Assembly (NCBI GenBank): GCA_029747015.1
Contig: JAKOGI010000178.1
Coordinates: 500,569 to 564,568, forward strand
Direction of reading: 5' to 3'
Length of the DNA stretch: 64,000 bases
From: Carnegiea gigantea
Taxonomy: Eukaryota > Streptophyta > Magnoliopsida > Caryophyllales > Cactaceae
The position numbers and the translations under genes are program-made. Of this stretch, positions 43,201 through 51,724 are shown one piece after another. Below the pieces are notes generated by a model that was not told the DNA's origin, did no database searches, and worked only from the letters and a program-made list of their open reading frames with translations. The stretch's first letter is position 1; each line of letters opens with the position of its first letter.

Positions 43201-45302
43201 CTAATCCTTGGTTTCCTTCCATGGGGGGAAACCTCAAGATGTCTAGAAAACCCCCCCTTTTTGAAAACCTGGATTTGGACACCATTAAGGACATCAATCA
43301 CCAAGATCTTTTAAACCGTGCAGATTCAGACGCCTACTAGGAAGCTTTGAAAAAACGGCTGAACTGGACCCCTTAACGTACTCTTCTGCCTTTGTGCTTA
43401 ACATAACAAATAAACTAGACATACAACTGAACTAACAAAAAAATAATTAGATAATTTAGATATCGTTTCATCCAGAAAATTATAAAAACAAAACGGAGTA
43501 CAAACTATCCCAAAACTACAGGCTGGACGGTTTGAGTTCAAGAGCTGATTAAAAGTATCAAGGGAAGTCCAAATGGGCTGAAACTTATTTTGTTAGAAAT
43601 ATAGCTCCATGGACTTTACACCCATGAAAAAATATTTGACTTAAACCTCAAAGAAGCCTAAGTAGTTAGGCTCACAAAAACCGGGTATGCTGTTGGAATT
43701 AATCCAACAACTAGTTCCTCTTGGACTTGCAAAAATCTGATTAGTCCTTTAGACATTTGATGATAAATTTGGATTCTCTTGACTGCCATGGGCATCCAAA
43801 TTAGTGTTCCTCGAGGGATTTACATCAGTTCTTAAATCCAGTCACTAGTATTGTTTAATGCTGTGTCAATAATACGTCCTTTTTGGGATTCATATGTAAT
43901 CTTACTTAAGTTATGTATTAGCCAGTTTCTTTTTCTTTTTTTTCATTTGGGTGTGGTAAAAGGTCAGTTTTCCTGTCAAACCTTCCAAAATCACTGTACA
44001 ATTACACTCAGTATACTCTGTTTGATCTTAATTTTTTAAAAATATTTTTCTTTGCAGTGGATTCAATTCGTCTATCGTTCTGTTGAAAACGCTAAAATTG
44101 CTATCATCCTTCATCAGGTATATATAATGACAGTTAAAAAAAACAAAAAAACAACCAAACGTTGGCTTTTTACTTCTTGTAGAATCTGTTTTTGCCATTC
44201 TCCCCTCATGAGCTTCCAATTTCTGCCTTCCTCCATCTACGAAGAAGTTAGCATGCAAATTAGTGAAGTAAAATAGGATTTGCTTTTGATGGACCCCTAT
44301 GTAAAACCAGTTGCATTCATGATATCAGCTTCCTCCTATGAGGCTCCCCACTTCTCAACATGATATAAGATTTATCCTGGTGCTATGTCAACCAAATGAT
44401 GTAGTACTTGTTAATTCTTTTCAACGAAGCCTTGTAATTCACTAAATAATGTAAGTAGATAACTACGACCAATTGGTCTTAAATATGAGGCTTTTTTTAG
44501 ACTTGGAACTTTAGGCACTGAGGTGAAGACGGCAGCATACACTTATTTAAGCAACTTCCCTTTGACAAAATTATGAATGCATTGCTTACATTTGGTCCCT
44601 TGCTGCCCTATGTTCTGTTGAAGTGGCTTCCATATCAGTTATGCTTTAGGCACTTGTTACTCTCTATTGAAAAGACAAGCACCTTGATTTCTTTATTAGA
44701 AAATGGTTTAAGAAATCAGCTTGCTGTCTAGCATCCTAGACATTCCCTTGCTGAATTGCATCTATCAATAGCCTTGGTTCACTATTCATAGATTACTTGG
44801 AAATATGCTAAAGTGTCTCACCAAGTATCTACTAGCTAATTAATTAATTCATAGGTATATGATCACCCTGGGAACCCAAGATGTGGTGGCTTTGTGCATT
44901 GGGAAAGCCCATCCATGATCGATATGCTAGCAGTTAGAAACGTTGCTGGATTTGCTTTGAAAAGTTGCCGTGATCTCTGCAAAAAGGTGCTCTATTTTGC
45001 TCTTTACCCAATTAGACTCCCCCAGCCCCCCTTATTTTCTCTGTACTTAGTTGTAAGCTTATATGATCCAAATGACTCTTCTGTGTAGGATAGTTTGAGA
45101 TTATCAAGTGTTGACAAGATGAGTTTGAGGCCTACCTGCCATCGTTTCTATTACTTGACTTTTACAGCTGTAGATGAGCTTGCCAATGAAGAGGCAACTT
45201 TCCAAGCTCAAATTATTGAGATTGCTTTCAAGCAGTACATGTTAGATTTGCTTAGAGATGCCTCTCATGATTGTGTGGCCACTGCCATGCAAATCAAAGA
45301 AG
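27874..45302 (+). CDS. Spliced plant gene of uncertain family (possibly cystatin/monellin-like), intron filled by retroelements
   Basis: Four coding blocks: 27874-28238, 44058-44117, 44855-44986, 45089-45302. The three introns between them have GT donors and AG acceptors, and all three junctions join in phase 0, which is strong evidence for one gene. The last block reads [20 protein letters not shown] then QAQIIEIAF. This pattern resembles the YY(I/L)T(L/F).A.D...TFQ.(R/K)V block of plant cystatin/monellin-superfamily (UPF0725-like) proteins; that match is from memory and weak. The first block is acidic, with an apparent frameshift near 27930 and a TAA at 28032, so the gene may be a pseudogene or its start may lie elsewhere. 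The first intron (28239-44057) contains a 15.5-kb nested retroelement. The 3' end is not resolved. Confidence 0.5.
28478..31102 (+). repeat. Tekay-like 5' LTR
   Basis: 2,625 bp, starts TGTAATAGTCCGACCC, ends GGGTGTTATA. Compared with the 3' LTR it lacks a 62-bp segment (gap at about 29714) that is present in the 3' LTR (38246-38307) and in the solo LTR (18402-18470, inverted), so the 5' LTR has a deletion. CT-rich tracts lie near 28935-28980. Confidence 0.93.
31107..31118 (+). other. Primer-binding site of Tekay-like element
   Basis: TGGTATCAAAGA, a slightly mutated match to the initiator tRNA-Met complement TGGTATCAGAGC, four bases after the 5' LTR. Confidence 0.8.
31311..32055 (+). pseudogene. 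Extra ORF between LTR and gag of the Tekay-like element
   Basis: One reading frame of about 248 codons from ATG 31311 to TAG 32053-32055, broken by TAG at 31440-31442, 31938-31940 and 31947-31949. The longest open part is 31479-31940. Sequence features: an N-terminal segment [14 protein letters not shown], a Pro-rich middle ([20 protein letters not shown]), then a strongly acidic Glu/Asp-rich end. I do not recognise the family. It precedes the gag ATG at 32491 by about 430 bases. ORFs upstream of gag are known in Ogre/TAT elements; its presence here in a chromovirus is notable. The acidic C-terminus may be a protein-interaction region, but no function is claimed. Confidence 0.55.
32056..32490 (+). 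other. Leader between extra ORF and gag, Tekay-like element
   Basis: AT-rich with no sustained reading frame. It ends immediately before the gag ATG at 32491. Confidence 0.5.
32491..33657 (+). pseudogene. Tekay-like gag, broken
   Basis: Frame from ATG 32491 ([11 protein letters not shown]). TAG at 32551-32553 and TAG at 32941-32943 interrupt it, the second replacing a codon in the conserved capsid region. Capsid motifs: [46 protein letters not shown] and [20 protein letters not shown]. There are two zinc-knuckle-like boxes near 33378-33470 ([11 protein letters not shown] and [14 protein letters not shown]). This gag signature is typical of Tekay/Del chromoviruses. The product would be the capsid/nucleocapsid. 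Non-functional because of the stops. Confidence 0.85.
33658..34312 (+). pseudogene. Tekay-like protease and start of RT, broken
   Basis: Protease active-site stretch [12 protein letters not shown] near 33661-33696 (Asp-Ser-Gly present), followed immediately by TGA 33700-33702. The frame reopens at 33703 with [22 protein letters not shown] at 33988-33990 and a one-base shift follow. The connection to RT reads [20 protein letters not shown] in another frame (33987-34346), with a further shift near 34300. Processes the Gag-Pol polyprotein in active relatives. Confidence 0.82.
34313..35575 (+). pseudogene. Tekay-like reverse transcriptase and RNase H, broken
   Basis: [53 protein letters not shown] and the catalytic box [11 protein letters not shown] near 34648-34680, intact. 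RNase [56 protein letters not shown] and [13 protein letters not shown]. Stops: TGA 34916-34918, TGA 35036 and TAG 35240-35242, then a frameshift near 35500. Each RT/RNase H motif is well preserved, so decay is by point mutation rather than deletion. Confidence 0.88.
35576..36845 (+). pseudogene. Tekay-like integrase, catalytic residues altered
   Basis: Zinc-binding end: [11 protein letters not shown] then [12 protein letters not shown] near 35720-35845, with TGA/TAA stops between. The core is open at 35907-36380: MDFVMILP supplies the first Asp; the second motif reads IVSYEDQRF where SDxDPRF is usual, so the catalytic Asp is Tyr; the third reads DGQTKTVNQ where DGQ(T)ER is usual, so the catalytic Glu is Lys. 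C-terminal beta region: [20 protein letters not shown] and [16 protein letters not shown]. Stops at 36378-36380 and near 36481. It cannot catalyse strand transfer even if translated. Confidence 0.87.
36846..36996 (+). pseudogene. Chromodomain of Tekay-like integrase
   Basis: After a TAG at 36843-36845 the frame continues [20 protein letters not shown] then [13 protein letters not shown], the typical plant chromodomain form of Tekay integrases, and ends at a TAA near 36996. Chromodomains bind modified histone H3 and direct insertion to heterochromatin in this lineage. Confidence 0.8.
36997..37009 (+). other. Polypurine tract of Tekay-like element
   Basis: AAGGGAGGAAGGC immediately before the 3' LTR. 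Confidence 0.9.
37010..39722 (+). repeat. Tekay-like 3' LTR
   Basis: 2,713 bp, starts TATAATAGTCCG (TG changed to TA), ends GGGGTGTTACA. It has a 26-bp tandem duplication near 38665-38712 (CATAAGCCAGTTTT units) not seen in the 5' LTR. This and the 62-bp segment missing from the 5' LTR account for the whole length difference. Confidence 0.93.
41058..42312 (-). pseudogene. Gag of the gag-only element
   Basis: Read right to left. [18 protein letters not shown] starts at 42163, followed by [20 protein letters not shown], the capsid start of plant chromovirus gag, open to 41864. After stops and shifts, a zinc-knuckle remnant [18 protein letters not shown] lies near 41680-41745. Then comes an acidic stretch (41399-41665) of Glu/Lys/Val repeats ending [16 protein letters not shown]. 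The same order (knuckle, VITL, acidic region, DEGE.L.L..V) occurs in the chromovirus at 52656-59771, where protease follows at once. Here nothing of pol follows; the sequence runs into the LTR. Confidence 0.75.
42297..42308 (-). other. Primer-binding site of the gag-only element
   Basis: On the minus strand TGGTATCAGGGA, next to the right LTR (start 42313). Close to the initiator tRNA-Met complement and sets the element's orientation as minus. Confidence 0.8.
42313..43827 (-). repeat. Right LTR (5' LTR) of the gag-only element
   Basis: 1,515 bp, begins TGATGTACC and ends GGATTTACATCA. It shares blocks with the chromovirus LTRs at 52656-53954 and 58465-59771, notably the series of ATATAGA..CACCA and TTAATCAAGGTTTA-like segments and GATAAGCAA.TAGAG. 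The two families' LTRs are therefore related. Confidence 0.9.
44058..44117 (+). CDS. Exon 2 of the spliced gene
   Basis: 60 bases, exactly 20 codons ([20 protein letters not shown]). Acceptor CTTTGCAG and donor CAG|GTATAT. Phase 0 at both ends. Confidence 0.6.
44118..44854 (+). other. Intron 2 of the spliced gene
   Basis: AT-rich, no coding signal. Donor GTATATA, acceptor AATTCATAG. The minus-strand frame at 44028-44258 is not supported by anything else. Confidence 0.5.
44855..44986 (+). CDS. Exon 3 of the spliced gene
   Basis: 132 bases, 44 codons, containing [18 protein letters not shown] and [16 protein letters not shown]. Acceptor TTCATAG, donor AAAAG|GTGCTC. Phase 0 at both ends. Rich in Cys compared with exon 1. 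Confidence 0.6.
45089..45302 (+). CDS. Exon 4 of the spliced gene
   Basis: Acceptor CTGTGTAG, donor AAGAAG|GTAATA. It encodes [20 protein letters not shown] then [20 protein letters not shown] and a further helix-like stretch. Ends in phase 1. A possible final exon at 45651-45713, after acceptor TTCTTCTTAG, would add about 20 codons and a TAA, but that stretch borders repeat-like sequence and is doubtful. Confidence 0.6.
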
Positions 45303-45410
45303 GTAATAAAATGAAATATAAATCACAGATAGAAAACATATTCATAAAGCATTTTCATTTCCTTCTTAGAATTCTCTCTGTCCTTGGTATAATGTGATGA
45401 CTTATGACTC

Positions 45411-45530
45411 CCTTAGGGGACAGCCTAGTGGTAGGCTGCTTGGTTTCAACAAGAAAGACCAAATTTCAATTCTTTCTAGGTTTTGTGTGTGTGTGTGTAA
45501 ATTTACCCGTAAAAAATGTGGAAAGTCATG
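45411..45530 (+). mobile_element. Possible tRNA-derived SINE
   Basis: GACAGCCTAGTGGTAGGCTG resembles a tRNA A box, AAATTTCAATTCTTTC a degenerate B box 40 bases later, and the tail TTTTGTGTGTGTGTGTAAAT matches 3' ends of plant SINEs. No target duplication is clear. It lies downstream of exon 4. Confidence 0.4.
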
Positions 45531-46040
45531 TTTTCCCGTTTCTGATTTTTGCTGTTTGTTTGGTCTGTTTGTTTAGTCTAGTTACTTTTGTTTGTTATGC
45601 TGACTCTTACTGCTTTTCTACATGCCTTTATAGGTTTTTTCTTCTTAGTATTGTTAGGGAGATCCAAGGAAGGAGCCCACTTCAACCAAGGTCTATGGCA
45701 ACAAGCCTAAGTGAGATTCCATCCTAAAATCAATTGGCAATTGGAGGAGTAGCCCACTTGACTTATATACCATTATCCTTCTTTTCAAACTCCTGGTCTG
45801 GGGCTTCTTTACTCATGTGTGATATTCCTAATAAGTACTCTCTTAATGTGGTTGATTAATGATGATGAAAATTTGATATAGTCATTCTCCCTTTCTAGCT
45901 TATTTGCTCTGCCTCTTTCAATGCTCTGCACCTCCTCCTCCGGCCTTACTTTTGGAGAGGAGGTTTCAAGGTTCGTATCAAGGATCAAGGGTCACTCTGT
46001 TAATTATTCATACTGACTTGCTTATGCAGCATAGGATCTA
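45531..46040. other. Downstream flank of the spliced gene
   Basis: Mostly without coding signal. 45716-45790 includes a motif I recognise as common repetitive DNA in dicots (AATTGGCAATTGGAGGAGTA). The left end of the next retroelement begins at 46041. Confidence 0.4.
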
Positions 46041-47597
46041 TGATGGGCGAAATTGTAGAATTAGGAGTGGAAAGAGGGAATGTGATAAGAGATAAGGGGA
46101 AAAATAAAAGAAGTAATAAACAAAGGATAGAATTCTTAGGAACCCACCTAAGAAAACCTAGGAGATCCACCTTGGGTTCATGAGAGATCTACTCACAAAG
46201 AACCATGAAGCCACATGGCACAAGAAAGCAATAACATGCTGAAAATTTTCAGATTCAATTGACATACATAAAATTGCGCCTAAACAGTACTTCTGTAGGC
46301 CAAAGGTAACTTGGAAAACAAGCTAATCTTAAACCCTGAACTATACTGATCTTCCAGCTGCCAAGCAACAGTATCATCTAAAATAATAAAAAATAATTTT
46401 AAAGGTACTTAGAATTAATACCTATTCGAATGAAATAAAACAGAAATCAAATCTCGCATAATATTGTATTCCTAATATAAATCTTAAACTGCCTCTGAAA
46501 ATAATCGTAATAATCTAAAATTACAACTTCACATAATTTATTGCGTAGTTCTTTATTGTGCTTGGAGGAGCTCTTGCTTGCATCATTCTTCCATGGTTCA
46601 AAAAAACTCATTCTTGAGCTTTGTAGTGGTCAAGGAACCAAACAACCATGGCCTTACACATAATAATTATGAAGTATGACTTAACAATGTGGTGCAGGGG
46701 CTTGAGCCAGGATTCAAAGCAAGGGGGTGTCAAGATTAATAATAGGCATAACATAAACTTTAATAGTTCAAAAAATTAATGAAATGCGCAGCTAATACAT
46801 TCAAGAAAATTATCATCGACGTGATCTTATGTTTTGAAAATAAAGGATGAAATCGTTGTTCGACAGACTTTTACAAAGATCAATCCCAAAATAAGTAACA
46901 ACAGCATCATTTAAAAATTCATCTGATATTTTGTTACGCAATTTGGTCTCGTTGAACTTCATCACAGAGAATACTCTTTCAACAATTGCCATGGAAACCA
47001 ATAAATCATTAAATCCACCAATTATTCATCACAACCAAGATGACAATTAGGTAAAAAGTCTCATTTTTTGATTCATGAATCATGAGTAAATCACTAAGTT
47101 AATCACTTATTTAACATGAACCTAACTAAAATCAGTAAAGTAAACATAATTATTTACAAAATAACAAAATTAAAATAAATATTGGGGATTTTTTAAAGTA
47201 GCGACCGGCGAGGCTTTGGGCAGAGAGAGAGAGGGAGAGGTCAGGGGTGGGCATGGGGTTCTGTCATTCAGCGTGCGTGTGACTATCTGGGCAATGCAAA
47301 CTGAGAAAGAAAAATAAAGGAAAGGTAAAGTGAACTCGAAAAAATTCTTAAAAAAAAAAAAAAGAATACAGAGAAGGTGCAGTTACAAGGAGTCGAACAC
47401 ACAACCACACATACACAGCATTAAGCGCCTAACCACTCTACTAGCAATACCTTTATGACACACTAAGGAACTAATTAATATGTATCAATTGTTGTTTTGC
47501 CCCAGAATATCTTACATTTATTTTTTTTCCCCAAAAAGCTGCGGTGTCAACTGACACCCCTTGTACCTTGGTGGCTCCGCCCTTGATCTGGTGTGCA
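46041..47597 (-). repeat. Left LTR (3' LTR) of the 46041 element
   Basis: Matches 52341-52655 plus 59777-60633 in order, for example GATAGAATTCTTAGGAA, CCTAAGAAAACCTAGGAGAT and AATAATCTAAAATTACA. It includes an 891-bp hAT remnant. The end at about 47597 (GTGTGCA) is tentative. Confidence 0.65.
46695..47585 (-). mobile_element. hAT transposon remnant with transposase fragment
   Basis: Ends: CAGGGGCTTGAGCCAGG on the left and GGTGGCTCCGCCCTTG on the right, an imperfect inverted pair typical of plant hAT elements. The 8-bp flanks atgtggtg and atctggtg match at 7 of 8. Inside, a minus-strand frame (46813-47001) reads VERVFSVMKFNETKLRNKIS then DEFLNDAVVTYF, the C-terminal dimerisation region of hAT (ZMYM1-like) transposases. 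The rest of the transposase is missing. Confidence 0.75.
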
Positions 47598-48049
47598 ATT
47601 ATGATATTCTCTGGTGAAGATAACAATGATGAAGGGCGTTACTGCTCGGGGAGGTCATAGGGATCCACGTATGGTGTGTGAAGACATTTAACAAGTAGCT
47701 CCTTAGAAAGAATGTTTTGTATCCCATGTAAACTATCAATATCTGTTTTCCCAAATTCCTCTTCCCCATCTTGCACCTCTTCGTAATGATAATAAACGTT
47801 AGTTTACTTGCTGGGCTTTATATTTGCACTATGTTCTGTTTCTGCAACTTCAACCTCCTTCAGTTCTGCCATGAACAGGTTTGATATGCTGAAAACCTGT
47901 CTAGGTCTACCAAAAGTTTCTGTCCCCTTTTTCGTGTTTTTATTATACTTTGTGTCATCATCATTAAACTTATTTAGAACTTGGAGCTTAGGAGTTTCTT
48001 TGTACATGTTCAACTACCGTGTCAATAGGATCAAATGTAATATGTTTTC

Positions 48050-48241
48050 TGAAAAATATTGATTTAAGGAGAGAATTGTTTCTCACGGCCTCTCCCTTTG
48101 TCGAGTACTACTTATATTGATGATACAAACATGAATAAGGGAGGTACAAGATTACAAGAATAAGGAAGGTACAAGATTATAATATAAATAGTCTAAAAGT
48201 ATAATCACCAAACTTGCCTAAACCTGCTTGATTGCCTAATA
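48050..48241 (-). repeat. Copia 3' LTR (left)
   Basis: 192 bp, TGAAAAATATTG to TTGCCTAATA. Next to it on the right, CTTCCCCTC is the complement of the polypurine tract GAGGGGAAG. Confidence 0.9.
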
Positions 48242-48248
48242 CTTCCCC

Positions 48249-49895
48249 TCAAGTTGGCGCGTGAGGATTTACAACGCCCAACTTGCATAATAGATATCGA
48301 AATTGACGTTGCCCTAAAGCTTTAGGGAAGATGTCGGCTAACTGCTCTACAGTGGGTGTGTCGTGAGGCGTGATGATGCCCGATAATATACGCTCACGAA
48401 CAAAATGACAATCAACTTCGATGTGCTTCGTACGCTCATGGAAGATGGGGTTATTAGCAATGTGAATAGCTGCTTGATTGTTATAATGAATCCGAGTCAT
48501 GGGAACATTCAATCCCAGAGATATGAGAAGATTCTGTATCCACACAACTTCACTAGCAGCATTAGCCATGGCCCGATATTCTGCTTCGGTAGAAGAGCGA
48601 GAGACAGTATCTTATTTCTTGGTTTTCCAAGAGATCAGAGCATCACCTAGCTTGACAAGGTACTCAATTATGGATTATCGAGACATCGAACAACTGGCCC
48701 AGTCAGAATCATAGTAGACAGTCATCTGAAGGGTGTTCCTGGCTGGGAGAAGAATTCCTTGTCCCGGAGATGATTTCAACTATCTTAGGACGCATATGGC
48801 TGCATCCCAATGTCGCTGACGAGGGTCTTGCATAAATTGACTGACGATGTTTACGGCATAGGTAATGCCGGGACGTGTAAAGGTCAAATAAAGAAGTCGT
48901 CTAACTAGCCGTCGATATTAAGAAACGTTAGGAATGGACTTACCAGACTCATTTAAGAGGCGGTGATTTTGTTCTATGGGAAAGCTCATGGGATTCACCC
49001 CAAGCATACCACACTCCGAGAGAATATCCAAGGTGTATTTTCGTTCAGATAAGAACAACCCTTCTGAGGAGCGGGCTGCTTCAATTCCAAGAAAGTACTT
49101 GAGTGCACCCAAGTCTTTCAGTTTAAAACATTGCTGCAAATATCTCTTCAAATTTTGACAATGTAGGGGATTGCTGCCAGTCAGAATTAGATCATCAACA
49201 TATACGAGGAGAGCCAAAAAAACACTCCCTTTGTGATAAATAAATAAGGAATGATCCAAAGGGGATTGGTGAAAGCCATAATTATGCAGAGATGTAGCCA
49301 GCTTAAAAAACCACTATCTTGGTGCTTGCCGAAGCCCATACAAAGATTTCTTCAATGAACACACTTGATTGGGCTTAGGAGGCTGAAAACCTGGTGGGGG
49401 CTTCATGTAAATAACTTCATTGAGATCGCCATGTAAGAAGGCATTATGAACATCCATCTGATGAAGCTCCCATCCTTGTGATACTGCAAGGGTCAACAAG
49501 CATTGTACCATAACCATTTCAGCTACTGGTGTAAAGGTCCCAGTAAAGTCTTCTCTTTCAACTTGAGTGTTGCCAAGGACCACCAAGCGAGCTTTGTACC
49601 TTTCAATGGTACCGTTAGTATGATAGTTTATCGTATACACCCACTTGCACCCTAAAGTACGTTTGCCAGGTAGCAAATACGTAAATTCCCAAGCATGATT
49701 TTCTTCGAGAGCAGATATTTCTTTTACCATTGCCTCACACCACTTTGGGTCATTAATAGCTTGGGAAAAGGATTGAGGCTCAAAGTGGGATGAAATAGAT
49801 ACAAGTAAAGCCCTGTAAGAAGGAAAGAAGCGCTCATAATTAAGAAATTGAGACAAAGGATAAGTGGTACTTGAAGAGCTGTCAAGGAGCGGCAT
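48249..49895 (-). pseudogene. Copia RT and RNase H, broken
   Basis: Read right to left: FSQAINDPKWCEAMVKEISA, RYKARLVVLGNTQVEREDF, LHQMDVHNAFLHGDLNEV and LYGLRQAPR, then TAG near 49313. The RT box LVYVDDLILTG lies near 49190-49215, and KYFLGIEAARSSEGLFLSE follows. RNase H is broken around 48600-48900, then SSTEAEYRAMANAASEVVWI and KHIEVDCHFVRERI run to 48249. The YVDD box is intact. At least five stops separate the segments. Confidence 0.87.
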
Positions 49896-49988
49896 AGAGA
49901 CGGGGTGTGTAATAGCATGACATACATAGTCCTGGAGTCGTGCGGCAGGTTTCCTGGAACGTTGTGTTCGACCATTAGTGGGCTCCCC

Positions 49989-50960
49989 CTAAGGTACCAA
50001 GTTGTGGTCAATGTTACAAGGAGGTCCGGAAGCATTATCATCAAGCTTGGGGTCACACAGTTGGACTGCTGGGGAGGTGCTCATATCTACAGCTAGGCGA
50101 ATGGGCCCAGAAAGTACTGGATGGTGTGTTGCTGGTCCAAGACATGAAGGCTGTGTGGGAGAAGGACTGTGGGCCGGATGGACATCAGGAATTATCGGGT
50201 GTTCTCCACATGTGGGATGAGATGCCATGATGGGCTTGTCATGCTGAAGTGTAATGATGGGCCTGTCATAAGCTTGGTTTGGGTTAGGAGAAGGAGGCCA
50301 TTGCATTGGATAATGATCCGCCATTGGATAATTCGCTACTCGAGATAAGGAATTCGTAGCATCGATTTTCCTTTGTGCAAATGGAAAAATTATCACATAA
50401 AATTGCACATCCCGAGAAACAAAGATTCTTCGATTAGCAAGATTATATACTTTCCACCCCTTTTATTCATGAGGGTAACCCAAAAATATACATCGCGTTG
50501 CTCTAGTATTAAACTTATCACGAGACTTGCTATGATTATGGGCATAACACAAACACCCAAAAATTTTAATATGTTCATAACTGGGCTTCCTTCCAAATAG
50601 AACTTCATAAGGAGTCTTTGAGCCAAGTAATTTGTTAGGGGTTAGATTTATGAGATATGCGGTAGTAAGTACACTCTCACCCCAAAAATGCACAAGTAGA
50701 GAAGCTTGAAAATAGAGTGCCCTAGCTACATTTAGATTATGCCGATTTTTCCGTTCCACTCGCCCATTTTGTTGAGGCGTATCCATATAGGAAGACTCCT
50801 GAATAATTCCATTTTCATGAAAATAGGTTTGAAGTGGCTTATTCATAAATTCTTTACCATTACCACTGCGAACCTTTTGCACCTTCAGATCAAACTGGGT
50901 ATTTATCATAGAGCAAAAACCAACCAGTTTATCATAAACTTCAGTTTTATCTTTTAGCAA
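49989..50960 (-). pseudogene. Copia integrase (second half) and linker
   Basis: Starts abruptly at 50960 inside the integrase core (LLKDKTEVYDKLVGF). RSGNGKEFMN stands where the second catalytic Asp is expected (RSDNG), here Gly-Asn, so that Asp is lost. TPQQNGRVERKNRHNLNVAR contains the catalytic Glu. Then KTPYEVLFGRKPSYEHIKIF and a Pro/His-rich linker to RT. Stop near 50463. The first half of integrase is deleted. Confidence 0.85.
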
Positions 50961-51466
50961 TTAGGTATTTGTAGATAAGCATCGAGCTCATCCCACAGCC
51001 CCTTCAATTTGGTGAAGTAATCAGTTACATTCATGGAACCTTGATTTGTCAGTGTCATTTCTCTTCTTGGTGAATCCTAATTTCATTCCCTTGAGAGTAT
51101 CTTTCCCTCAAATCTTTCCAAATCTCGCTAGCAGTTTCAGCATAAGCCACTAAGCTGAGGAGGTTTTTGTTTATGATATTATAGAGCCACGCAATGACCA
51201 TGGCGTTGCACTTTTCCTAGGCATGAACATCCGGGGAAGTGCCTTTAGGTCTAGTAAGACTTCCATCAATGAATGCTAATTTATTCTTTGATTTTAGGGC
51301 ATTAGTCACCAAGCTGCTCCAATTAGCATAATTATCTCCTTCAAAGCTAATTGGACAAATGATGTTCCCTGGATTGTCTGAACTACAGAGGTAATATGGC
51401 TATTGAGGATCATTGGGATACACTTTGGATGCAACGGCCTTTTTCTTAGTTGTTTCATCGGCCATG
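50961..51466 (-). pseudogene. Copia gag, truncated
   Basis: ATG at 51464-51466, about 55 bases from the primer-binding site: MADETTKKKAVASKVYPNDP, then SDNPGNIICPISFEGDNYAN, the N-terminal motif of Copia-type gag, and SKNKLAFIDGSLTRPKGTSP. Stops and a frameshift near 51015. It ends with a segment reading LKGLWDELDAYLQIPNC, after which integrase follows with no zinc knuckle. The deletion endpoint is at about 50960. Confidence 0.8.
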
Positions 51467-51520
51467 GTAATGAAGTGATTTTGAAGGAAGTATCAATTGT
51501 TTAATGGGTTTGAGCACAAG

Positions 51521-51532
51521 GCTCTGATACCA
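51521..51532 (-). other. Primer-binding site of the deleted Copia
   Basis: Minus strand TGGTATCAGAGC, directly next to the right LTR. Matches initiator tRNA-Met. Confidence 0.92.
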
Positions 51533-51724
51533 TAAAGAATATTGGTTTGAGGAAAGAATTGTTTCTCACGGCCTCTCCCTTAGCCGAGTACTACTTATAT
51601 TGATGATACGAACGTGAATAAGGAAGGTATAAGATTATAAGAATAAGGAAGGTACAAGATTACAATACAAATAGTCTAGAAGTATAATCACCAAATTTGC
51701 CTAAACCTGCTTGATTGCCTAATA
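51533..51724 (-). repeat. Copia 5' LTR (right)
   Basis: 192 bp, the same length as 48050-48241, differing at roughly 15 positions by eye. Confidence 0.9.

Larger units (their letters stand above)
28320..43827 (-). mobile_element. Gag-only LTR retrotransposon (TR-GAG-like), split by a Tekay-like element
   Basis: Flanked by the duplication gttct (28315-28319 and 43828-43832). LTRs start T(G/A)ATGTACC and end GGATTTACATCA. The left LTR is interrupted at 28478 by the Tekay-like chromovirus. Without that insertion the element is about 4.26 kb: two LTRs of about 1.5 kb and an interior of only 1,255 bp (41058-42312). The interior has a minus-strand primer-binding site, a chromovirus-type gag, a zinc-knuckle remnant and an acidic Glu/Lys-rich tail, but no protease, RT, RNase H or integrase. 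It must rely on enzymes from another element. It lies in the first intron of the spliced gene. Confidence 0.85.
48050..51724 (-). mobile_element. Internally deleted Ty1/Copia element
   Basis: LTRs of 192 bp each (48050-48241 and 51533-51724). Left flank ..tgttttc, right flank tgttcc: an imperfect target duplication. The primer-binding site abuts the right LTR and the polypurine tract abuts the left LTR. The minus strand encodes a partial gag that passes directly into the middle of integrase near 50960, then RT and RNase H. The zinc knuckle, protease and first part of integrase are missing. Multiple stops follow. It sits inside the protease remnant of the 46041 element. Confidence 0.88.

Noticed and set aside
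45651..45713. Possible final exon of the spliced gene, about 20 codons then TAA
   Set aside because: Acceptor and phase fit, but the adjoining sequence resembles dispersed repetitive DNA and the peptide has no recognisable feature.
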